Made by a program: the position numbers and the translations under genes. From positions 1 to 5,750 of the forward strand of contig JAGFXV010000110.1 of NCBI GenBank assembly GCA_017861475.1: a stretch of DNA of 5,750 nucleotides. The letters are read 5' to 3'. Below, one piece after another: positions 1 to 5,360 of the stretch; positions within the stretch are counted from its first letter, which is position 1; each line of letters begins with the position of its first letter. The notes under the pieces are model-generated. The model ran no database searches. It was not told where the DNA came from and saw only the letters and a list, made by a program, of their open reading frames with translations. The DNA comes from Bacillota bacterium. Its GTDB lineage: Bacteria > Bacillota > Syntrophomonadia > Syntrophomonadales > Syntrophomonadaceae.

Positions 1-2
1 CC

Positions 3-392
3 GGTAACTTCATCGGTGGGACCTCCGTGTTTTGGCTATGTATGATTGGTATTTACTTCTTTGCTGATGGCGGCTACGCTCTGGTCGGCCCTTATGGCGC
101 CGAAGTCTGGCCTTCAAATCTGCGGGCGACCGGCATGGGTTCAGCCTATGGCATGGGTGGTATCGGCAAACTCATCGGTCCCGTGATCGTTGCGTTTTTT
201 GCAGGTTCGACCAACCTAGTCAGCCCCAAGGCTACCACCGATGCTATTACCCCGGTTTATATTTTCCTGGCGGTATTGTTTATTATCCAGGCAGTACTTT
301 TTATCTATGCTCGTGAAACGAAAGGCAAAAGCATGGAAGACATTGATGCCGAGTTGGAAGCGGAAAAAGGATCAAAAACTCAACCGGCATAG
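3..392 (+). CDS. MFS transporter, C-terminal part (5' end outside window)
   Basis: This is the last 129 residues of a major-facilitator-superfamily permease; the frame is open to the left edge, so the real start lies outside the window. Visible are a membrane segment near residues 8-25, the motif PSNLRATG (residues 37-44), a glycine-rich helix with GKLIGP near 55-70, a final membrane helix near 81-103, and a charged cytoplasmic tail beginning RETKGKSMEDID. The R-x-T-G motif and the ETKGKS tail are typical of sugar-porter-like and aromatic-acid/metabolite:proton-symporter MFS members. The substrate cannot be read from this fragment. The cyclase/hydrolase gene 43 bases downstream suggests that the transporter imports that enzyme's substrate (inference). 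The segment is GC-richer than its surroundings: 36 of 60 bases at 61-120 are G or C. A GTG at 27 is an internal codon and not a start, because the frame and the protein similarity continue upstream of it. Confidence 0.9.
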   Translation, partial: GNFIGGTSVFWLCMIGIYFFADGGYALVGPYGAEVWPSNLRATGMGSAYGMGGIGKLIGPVIVAFFAGSTNLVSPKATTDAITPVYIFLAVLFIIQAVLFIYARETKGKSMEDIDAELEAEKGSKTQPA

Positions 393-435
393 CCTAAAAA
401 GCTGTTATTAGTAATCAAAGATTGGAGGAAATATC

Positions 436-1194
436 ATGTCTGATGATGCAGTAAAAATTGATGTAATTGAGTTCATGGGGAAAAAGCTGAACTTTCTGGA
501 CCTGGGTAAAGAAGTAGGTCCTGATGTACCGGTTTATCCAGGTCACATGAAAACTGCTTTTTGGTGGCACAAAACCCATGAAGAAACCAAATTCAGTTTG
601 GGTGAATCCAGTAAATATCCTTACGGGTTCGGAGTAAAAGGGATTATTACCTGTGACCACACCTCAACCCATGTTGATGCAGTATACCATTTTGATCCCA
701 ATAAATCACATCTGTCAGTAGATAAAATAACTTTGCAGGAATTAATCACTCCCGCAGCCTGGATCGATCTGTCCTTTGTGCAGGGTCGTGTCCATATAAC
801 CCTTGATGCGGTGAAAAGAGGACTGGATGCAGCAGAAGTAACCTTAAAACCAGGTATGAGTTTGCTTTACTGGACTGGAAATGAACCCTATAGCACAATC
901 GATCCTTACCGTTATCTAAGCAATTATCCAGGGCTTGATAAAGAAGCAACCACCTGGCTGCTTGACCAGGGTCTGTTAAATATCGGCACAGACTCACCGA
1001 GCCTTGATACCCCGGCAGATCTTGATTATCCCAACCATACGGTGCATGCTGAAAGGGAAATCATCCATACCGAAAGTTTGGTCAATATCACCAAAATACC
1101 TAGACACAGCGATTTTTATTATGCCATGTTCCCGTTAAAATTCGTAGGACTGACCGGAAGCCCGATCAGAGCCTTTGCGATATGGGAAGACTAA
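436..1194 (+). CDS. Cyclase family protein (kynurenine formamidase-like metal-dependent hydrolase)
   Basis: This complete 252-residue protein belongs to the cyclase / kynurenine formamidase superfamily (Pfam Cyclase, PF04199). These are Mn- or Zn-dependent cytoplasmic enzymes that hydrolyse amides or lactam-like rings, for example N-formylkynurenine or isatin. The metal-site signature is DHTSTHVDAVYHF at residues 74-86, keeping the expected ligands His75, His79, Asp81 and His85. Other family marks are DVPVYPGH (30-37), IGTDSPSLD (183-191), a histidine/glutamate cluster at 201-213 that usually contributes catalytic residues, and GLTGSPIRA near the C-terminus. The usual HxGTHxDxPxHF is changed to Ser and Val at the Gly and Pro positions. 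This suggests a subfamily distinct from true KynB, so I give no gene symbol. The ATG follows a GGAGGA ribosome site at 424-429. Length is normal for the family. It lies 43 bases after the transporter, probably in one operon. The substrate is unknown. Confidence 0.9.
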   Translation: MSDDAVKIDVIEFMGKKLNFLDLGKEVGPDVPVYPGHMKTAFWWHKTHEETKFSLGESSKYPYGFGVKGIITCDHTSTHVDAVYHFDPNKSHLSVDKITLQELITPAAWIDLSFVQGRVHITLDAVKRGLDAAEVTLKPGMSLLYWTGNEPYSTIDPYRYLSNYPGLDKEATTWLLDQGLLNIGTDSPSLDTPADLDYPNHTVHAEREIIHTESLVNITKIPRHSDFYYAMFPLKFVGLTGSPIRAFAIWED

Positions 1195-1231
1195 AATAAT
1201 TCCCCTTCTCTCTTAATAATATAGATACCCG

Positions 1232-1261
1232 CAAAGAAGAGACTTTACAGTCTCTTCTTTG
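1232..1261. terminator. Hairpin terminator between convergent genes
   Basis: A perfect 13-bp stem (1232-1244 pairing with 1249-1261) closes a TTAC loop, 37 bases after the cyclase stop and 9 bases beyond the stop of the facing regulator gene. On the plus strand the stem is followed by TTTATATATTT, a usable though interrupted U-rich tail, so termination of the transporter-cyclase operon is well supported. On the minus strand the stem is followed by GCGGGTATC with no T-run, so bidirectional action is possible but weaker. Confidence 0.8.
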
Positions 1262-1270
1262 TTTATATAT

Positions 1271-3412
1271 TTAATTATCCTGTAAATGTATGCCGTATTG
1301 ATTAGCCTTACGCCAAATGGTTGTCTGACTGGTACCTAATACGGAGGCAGCTTTACGACTGCTGCCGTATTTATCAATATACTTCTTCAGCAATTCTTTT
1401 TCATAAGCTTCTACTTCTGATTTTAATGAAATCGAAGGCAACTCATTTATTACATTGCTAAACAGATGCTCTTCCGAACCAGGGAAATTGATCCCCTGAA
1501 TGATTGCATCCGGACTTGTAACTACGGCTCTTTCTATTACATTGCGCAGTTCCCTGATATTACCTGGCCAATCATAATCCTGCATGACTTTGATAAGCTG
1601 TGGATCGATCGTTTTGTTAAGATTATATTTTTTATTGAACATTCCTAAAAAATGAATAATCAACGGTTCTATTTCTTCTTTTCTTTCCCGCAGAGGGGAG
1701 ACCATAATGGGAACAACATTTAATCGGTAATAAAGATCTTCCCGGAATTGTTTTGCCTTGATCATTTCACGCAGATTACGATTGGTTGCCGCGATAACTC
1801 TAACGTCAATTTTTATGGGCAAATCGCCGCCAACTCTGGTGACCTCGTTTTCCTGCAATACCCGCAGCAGTTTCACTTGCAGGTGAAGAGGGATATCACC
1901 GACTTCGTCCAAAAACAAGGAGCCGTTGTTAGCCAGTTCGAAAATTCCCATTTTACCTTCTTTACGCGCTCCGGTGAAGGCACCTTTTTCATAGCCAAAC
2001 AATTCTGATTCCAATAGACTTTCAGGTATCGCTGCACAGTTGATTTTGATATACGGTTTATCCCGGCGTGGACTTTGATAATGAAGTTCGCGAGCTACCA
2101 CTTCCTTACCAACACCCGATTCTCCCTGGATTAGAATGGTGGAGTCGACTTTACTAACCCGTGCGATCAGTTCCTGTAATTGTTGTGATGAGGTAGCTTG
2201 GGCGATAAAGGAATCTTCCATTATGATTTTGTTTAATTCATTTTCATAATGTCTGCGTAAATGGTTGGCATGCTCCACTTCCTGACGCAGTCTGTCCAAT
2301 TCGGTCAGATCCCGGGCATTGGTTATGATACGTACCAGTTCACCGCTTTCATTAAAAATGGGGTTGCCGGTGACCAAAATTGACTTGCCGCTTGTTAGTT
2401 TTTGGGTTAAAGTGACTGATTTTTTGCTTTCAATGACCATAACAACATCGGAATGATCATAAACACCTGCTTGAGTAAGTTCAAACATATTTCTGCCAAC
2501 CAGTTCCTCTCGATTTAAGCCGGTTATTCTTTGGTATGCATCATTCATACTCAAAACGATACCATTATTGTCAGTCACAATAATACCGTCAAATGAGGCC
2601 TGTATGACAGCATCCAGTTCGTCTTTTAAGGCTTTGGTGTCGGCCAGCTCATTGGAAACTGACTCAAGTTCAGTAACATCATGTATGTTTACCAGGACAT
2701 TGACCAAATCGCCTTCCTGATTGAAAATGGGTGTCCCTACAAAAACTGCTGTTCGACCGGTTTTTGTTTTTTCCGTATAGCTGACCGGTTCATGGCTTTC
2801 AATAACCATTAAAGCCGCTGCTCGCTTATATAAACCTTTCTCCACCAATTCATATAATGTTTTCCCGAGTATATCTTCCGCCTTTATGCCCGTGATTTTT
2901 GTATAGGCTTCATTAACACTTAATACTTTTCCTTCTGCATCAGTGATAAACAGACTGTCTAAAGATTTTTTTAAAACAGCATTCAATTGCTCATTGGTTT
3001 GCAGCGCGTCATTTAAAATCCTGTTCATGTTTTCAAGATTTGATATATCCTGAACTACTCCGACTGCACCTTTTATTTTATTGTTTTTATCGATAACAGG
3101 AGTTCGGTTGGATAGCAGGATCTTGCCTTTATATTCAAGTTTGCGATTATTTTCAATCGAGCCGGATTGAAGTATTTCTGCCAAAGGTCCGTCAGGGAAT
3201 ACATCTTCGTAAGGTTTGCCAATGATATTATTGCGATCCATTTCGAAAATATGTTCGGCAGATTTGTTGAAAATTCGAACCCGTTTATTTTCGTCAATGC
3301 TGACGATACCATTGTAAACTGAATCGATGAGCATATTGAGTTCATCCAAAGTTAAATCTTTGCCGGGTTTTAATGCAGAAGTTACTTCATTTTTGTTGTT
3401 CTTTTTGCTCAT
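1271..3412 (-). CDS. PAS-domain sigma-54-dependent transcriptional activator
   Basis: This 713-residue cytoplasmic enhancer-binding protein would activate promoters read by sigma-54 RNA polymerase. There are three N-terminal PAS domains (about 24-130, 145-252 and 266-373), a short charged, probably coiled linker (373-400), and an AAA+ domain (about 402-640). The AAA+ domain has Walker A GESGVGKE (430-437), the sigma-54 contact loop GAFTGA (477-482), Walker B LFLDE (499-503), sensor AATN (541-544), arginine-finger region FREDLYYRL (556-564) and WPGNIREL (615-622). The C-terminal helix-turn-helix (about 680-708, with GTSQTTIWRK) is of the TyrR/Fis-like kind. All ATPase and sigma-54-contact motifs are intact, so it should be active. 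PAS2 and PAS3 are about 40% identical and look like an internal duplication. There is no receiver domain, so it probably senses a small ligand or redox state through PAS. The ATG is preceded by AAGGA with 8-base spacing. It faces the cyclase operon and diverges from the ccdA-like gene; its target is not shown by the sequence. Confidence 0.95.
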   Translation of the reverse strand: MSKKNNKNEVTSALKPGKDLTLDELNMLIDSVYNGIVSIDENKRVRIFNKSAEHIFEMDRNNIIGKPYEDVFPDGPLAEILQSGSIENNRKLEYKGKILLSNRTPVIDKNNKIKGAVGVVQDISNLENMNRILNDALQTNEQLNAVLKKSLDSLFITDAEGKVLSVNEAYTKITGIKAEDILGKTLYELVEKGLYKRAAALMVIESHEPVSYTEKTKTGRTAVFVGTPIFNQEGDLVNVLVNIHDVTELESVSNELADTKALKDELDAVIQASFDGIIVTDNNGIVLSMNDAYQRITGLNREELVGRNMFELTQAGVYDHSDVVMVIESKKSVTLTQKLTSGKSILVTGNPIFNESGELVRIITNARDLTELDRLRQEVEHANHLRRHYENELNKIIMEDSFIAQATSSQQLQELIARVSKVDSTILIQGESGVGKEVVARELHYQSPRRDKPYIKINCAAIPESLLESELFGYEKGAFTGARKEGKMGIFELANNGSLFLDEVGDIPLHLQVKLLRVLQENEVTRVGGDLPIKIDVRVIAATNRNLREMIKAKQFREDLYYRLNVVPIMVSPLRERKEEIEPLIIHFLGMFNKKYNLNKTIDPQLIKVMQDYDWPGNIRELRNVIERAVVTSPDAIIQGINFPGSEEHLFSNVINELPSISLKSEVEAYEKELLKKYIDKYGSSRKAASVLGTSQTTIWRKANQYGIHLQDN

Positions 3413-3430
3413 GCTTTATTTCCTTATTCT

Positions 3431-3458
3431 ATTTATTTATTATAATTATTAAATAAAT
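3431..3458. repeat. 9-bp AT-only inverted repeat
   Basis: ATTTATTTA at 3431-3439 is exactly repeated in inverse as TAAATAAAT at 3450-3458, with a 10-base spacer that includes TATAAT on both strands. It lies 19 bases upstream of the activator start. It could be an operator over the activator promoter, but a sequence made only of A and T can form such a dyad by chance. Confidence 0.4.
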
Positions 3459-3487
3459 CAAATATCCTATTTATAAGGATAGCACAG

Positions 3488-3508
3488 GGTTTTTTCAATG
3501 TAAAAACC
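3488..3508. repeat. 7-bp inverted repeat, possible operator
   Basis: GGTTTTT (3488-3494) and AAAAACC (3502-3508) form a perfect 7-bp dyad around a 7-base centre, TCAATGT. It lies about 50 bases before the ccdA-like start and about 75 bases before the activator start, a reasonable place for a regulator site serving either gene. No T-run follows, so it is not a good terminator. The binding protein is unknown. Confidence 0.35.
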
Positions 3509-3559
3509 ATCTGTTTCTCATTTTTATTTTAAAATGATCGCACAAGAAAGGCATGATTT

Positions 3560-4231
3560 ATGGATTATTTTATTACTTTTCTGGAGGGTATTATTACTTT
3601 TATTTCGCCTTGTCTGATGCCCATGTTGCCTATATATATTTCTTATTTCGCAGCCCAAAAAGAAACAGACAACAAATATGCAACCTTAATTAATGCCGGG
3701 GGTTTTGTTCTTGGCTTTACACTGGTATTTGCTTCTTTGGGCGCCTTTGCCGGCACAGCCGGAAGTTTTTTAAAGGAATACAGCACAGCAGTTAACCTTT
3801 TGGCCGGCATTATTGTTATTCTATTTGGACTAAACTTTATGGAATTAATCAATATCCCGTTTATAAATACCTCCCGTCAGGCTCAAACAGAAGTTTTAAA
3901 TATGAACTTTATTTCTGCAATTCTATTCGGTATAGTATTTTCAATAAGCTGGACGCCTTGTGTGGGCGCATTTTTAGGATCAGCGTTAATGCTGGCAGCC
4001 ACCAGTGGTGAAAGTCTTCAGGGTATTTTATTGCTTTTGTGTTTCTCCCTGGGATTGGGCATACCGTTTATGATCAGTGCCATTCTAATTGACAATCTAA
4101 AGTCGGTTTTTGATTTTATCAAACGCAATTACAGAATGATCAATTTAATTTCCGGTTTACTGCTGGTGGTGGTTGGATTTATGATGATGACCGGTTTGTG
4201 GGGGAACTGGCTGGCAATACTATCAATTTAG
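3560..4231 (+). CDS. ccdA: CcdA/DsbD-type thiol-disulfide transmembrane electron carrier
   Basis: This 223-residue integral membrane protein belongs to the CcdA family (the membrane part of DsbD), which carries electrons from cytoplasmic thioredoxin to thiol proteins outside the membrane. About six hydrophobic helices can be seen (near 4-26, 44-67, 77-95, 116-145, 152-178 and 193-215). The two redox cysteines sit in the expected places: Cys18 in ISPCLMPMLP on the first helix and Cys134 in SWTPCVGAFLG on the fourth. Length is normal for the short CcdA type, which lacks the extra DsbD domains. The stop overlaps the ribosome site of the TlpA-like gene, which gives it an obvious extracytoplasmic partner. 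Known roles of such pairs are cytochrome c maturation and, in spore formers, envelope or spore-cortex synthesis. No cytochrome biogenesis gene is seen here. The symbol is by family resemblance. Confidence 0.92.
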   Translation: MDYFITFLEGIITFISPCLMPMLPIYISYFAAQKETDNKYATLINAGGFVLGFTLVFASLGAFAGTAGSFLKEYSTAVNLLAGIIVILFGLNFMELINIPFINTSRQAQTEVLNMNFISAILFGIVFSISWTPCVGAFLGSALMLAATSGESLQGILLLLCFSLGLGIPFMISAILIDNLKSVFDFIKRNYRMINLISGLLLVVVGFMMMTGLWGNWLAILSI

Positions 4232-4236
4232 GAGGG
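4230..4236 (+). promoter_or_regulatory. Ribosome site overlapping the ccdA stop codon
   Basis: AGGAGGG begins inside the TAG stop of the ccdA-like gene and lies 7 bases before the ATG of the TlpA-like gene. The two genes are therefore almost certainly on one transcript, and the second is probably translationally coupled to the first. Confidence 0.8.
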
Positions 4237-4243
4237 ATCGCTT

Positions 4244-4816
4244 ATGAACGCTAAATTTAAGAATCTCATTTGGATTTTGATTTTTGTTATATTTCTAGGC
4301 CTGGCTTATTATGCTTACCAGGATCTTTTGGCTGGTTATAGGACCCAACAGGAAAATCAGCTGCAAAACGATTTATCTGTCAAGGATGATGCAAAGAACA
4401 GTTCTGCTCCTGATTTCAAAGTGTTTGACAGTCAGGACCGGGAGATAAAACTATCTGAATTTAAAGGCAAACCCGTCGTATTGAATTTTTGGGCTTCCTG
4501 GTGCCCGCCATGTCGCAGTGAAATGCCTCACTTTAACGAAGTCTATGTCCAGACCGGTGAAGATGTGGTTTTTATGATGGTTGACCTGGTTGACGGCCAG
4601 CGGGAAACGCAAGCCAAGGGACAAGCGTTTATTGAAGAACAGGGCTATGATTTTCCGGCTTATTTTGACAACGAGCAAATCGCGGCACAAATCTATGGCA
4701 TTTCATCCATACCGACCACTTATTTTATCAATTCAGAAGGCAATATTGTGAAAGCCTATCGGGGAGCAATTAATAAAGACACATTGCAGAAGGGGATCGA
4801 TCTGATAAGACCATAA
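4244..4816 (+). CDS. TlpA/ResA-like membrane-anchored thioredoxin-fold oxidoreductase
   Basis: This 190-residue protein has one N-terminal hydrophobic helix (about 8-25) after a short basic start (NAKFK), so it is anchored with the catalytic domain outside the membrane; no lipobox is seen. A linker (about 26-53) leads to an AhpC/TSA-redoxin-type thioredoxin fold (about 54-188). The active site is WASWCPPC, with Cys87 and Cys90, and the cis-proline loop is SSIPTTYF with Pro157. The CPPC centre and tethered form are typical of TlpA and ResA reductants, which keep substrate cysteines reduced. The ccdA-like gene 12 bases upstream is the expected electron donor. Substrates could be apocytochrome c or envelope proteins. 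The cysteine-rich proteins encoded next are candidates by position only. ResA, StoA and TlpA cannot be told apart reliably from this sequence, so no symbol is given. Confidence 0.92.
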   Translation: MNAKFKNLIWILIFVIFLGLAYYAYQDLLAGYRTQQENQLQNDLSVKDDAKNSSAPDFKVFDSQDREIKLSEFKGKPVVLNFWASWCPPCRSEMPHFNEVYVQTGEDVVFMMVDLVDGQRETQAKGQAFIEEQGYDFPAYFDNEQIAAQIYGISSIPTTYFINSEGNIVKAYRGAINKDTLQKGIDLIRP

Positions 4817-4820
4817 CGAA

Positions 4821-4870
4821 TATATTACAAATGTCACCATTTCTCTGTGCTTTTAATAGTATGTAATATA
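4821..4870. repeat. Inverted repeat ahead of the cysteine-rich gene
   Basis: TATATTACA (4821-4829) and TGTAATATA (4862-4870) are exact inverse copies separated by 32 bases, filling the gap between the TlpA-like gene and the cysteine-rich gene. The right arm ends 8 bases before the ribosome site. It could be a two-site operator or the base of an RNA stem. No convincing -35/-10 pair was found in the gap, so the downstream genes may have their own unrecognised (perhaps sporulation-type) promoter or be read through from ccdA-tlpA. Confidence 0.35.
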
Positions 4871-4878
4871 AATTAATT

Positions 4879-4885
4879 GGAGGAG
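4879..4885 (+). promoter_or_regulatory. Ribosome site that decides the start of the cysteine-rich gene
   Basis: GGAGGAG leaves 5 bases between GGAGG and the ATG at 4889. A TTG at 4877 in the same frame overlaps this site and cannot use it, so the longer reading is rejected. A GTG at 4892 has 8-base spacing and is an alternative start that would drop only the first residue. Confidence 0.75.
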
Positions 4886-4888
4886 AAC

Positions 4889-5296
4889 ATGGTGACGCAA
4901 ATTACCTCAAGTATTTCAAGATACCATCGAACCTGCTGTAAAACTTCCAACAAGACTTCCGGTAATATCAAAAGCAAATCAAAGTCATACCCTGCAGGGG
5001 ATACAGCAAATTGCAAAGATCCTGCAAACACTTGCTCCAAATTTGCTTATCAAAAAGCCAATGTAACCGTTCCAGTAATGGTTAAACCATTTGTCCAGGT
5101 AGGTCCTGCCAATTCCTTTTGCTGCAACACACCAACTATTGATAACTTTCAATTCAAACCTCACGGCGACAAACAAATATGCTGTTTCACCATCAGCCAG
5201 GAAATATGTGTGGAAATACCGGTTCAATTTGGAGCCCAGGTCTGTTCTGGTGAACCATGGATAGACTGTCATGAAGTTTCGCTTAAACCTTGCTGA
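4889..5296 (+). CDS. Cysteine-rich small protein of unknown function
   Basis: This 135-residue protein has 12 cysteines, at 16, 17, 42, 49, 78, 79, 98, 99, 107, 119, 127 and the C-terminal residue 135; three are CC pairs. The first 55 residues are polar, rich in Ser, Thr and Lys, and contain CCKTS (16-20). The rest (about 57-130) reads as beta-strands: NVTVPVMVKPFVQVGP, then ICCFTISQEICVEIPVQFGA and GEPWIDC. There is no signal peptide, membrane helix or CxxC metal or redox motif. The VTVPV...PF...GP / CVEIPVQFGA pattern resembles, from memory, small cysteine-rich hypothetical proteins of spore-forming Clostridia; no enzyme is suggested. A disulfide-linked structural protein such as a spore-coat or exosporium component is a reasonable guess, made by inference from cysteine content, lack of a signal peptide and neighbours. 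It is followed 64 bases later by a gene whose product shares its N-terminal motif. Confidence 0.75.
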   Translation: MVTQITSSISRYHRTCCKTSNKTSGNIKSKSKSYPAGDTANCKDPANTCSKFAYQKANVTVPVMVKPFVQVGPANSFCCNTPTIDNFQFKPHGDKQICCFTISQEICVEIPVQFGAQVCSGEPWIDCHEVSLKPC

Positions 5297-5309
5297 GACT
5301 ATGACACCG

Positions 5310-5339
5310 AATAACAATAGTAGCCATATTATAGTTATT
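5310..5339 (+). other. AT-rich imperfect hairpin between the two cysteine-protein genes
   Basis: Bases 5310-5322 can pair with 5327-5339. This gives six outer pairs (AATAAC/GTTATT), one A-A mismatch, then six inner pairs including one G-U, closed by a GCCA loop. It ends 6 bases before the ribosome site of the next gene and has no following T-run, so it is not a standard terminator. It may stabilise the mRNA or adjust relative expression of the two genes. The stem is mostly A-U and so weak. Confidence 0.35.
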
Positions 5340-5345
5340 ATTGAG

Positions 5346-5355
5346 AAAGGAGGTG
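5346..5355 (+). promoter_or_regulatory. Near-perfect ribosome site for the last gene
   Basis: AAAGGAGGTG is almost fully complementary to the end of 16S rRNA. Two ATGs follow in tandem: 5358 with 4-base spacing from GGAGG and 5361 with 7. The second is the better-spaced start. Such a strong site suggests high expression, as expected of a structural protein. Confidence 0.75.
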
Positions 5356-5360
5356 TTATG

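Larger units (their letters stand above)
3413..3559. promoter_or_regulatory. Divergent intergenic control region
   Basis: This 147-base, very AT-rich gap lies between the starts of the sigma-54 activator (minus) and the ccdA-like gene (plus), so it should hold promoters for both. It contains two inverted repeats, listed separately. TATAAT on the minus strand (3444-3439) could be a -10 element for the activator, and TAAAAT at 3530-3535 could be one for the ccdA-like gene. Neither has a convincing TTGACA-like partner at 16-18 bases. No clear sigma-54 -24/-12 element is present. The ribosome site AGAAAGG at 3545-3551 fits the ATG at 3560; the ATG at 3553 is out of frame. Confidence 0.4.

Noticed and set aside
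415..997. Minus-strand open frames opposite the cyclase gene
   Set aside because: They are antisense to a clear family member, have no ribosome sites and no recognisable domains.
1466..2008. Plus-strand open frames inside the sigma-54 activator
   Set aside because: They are antisense shadows of the AAA+ coding region, with no sensible ribosome site or domain.
3481..3500. Possible sigma-54 -24/-12 promoter (AGCAC followed by a T-run)
   Set aside because: The GG of the -24 element and the GC of the -12 element are not both present at the required spacing; the resemblance is only partial.
4860..4872. TATAAA / TAATAT as a -10 box for the cysteine-rich gene
   Set aside because: Transcription would start at or inside the ribosome site and no -35 element lies 16-18 bases upstream, so it is not supported as a vegetative promoter.
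4877..4891. TTG start extending the cysteine-rich protein by four residues
   Set aside because: The TTG overlaps the GGAGG ribosome site that serves the ATG at 4889, so it cannot be used with that site.
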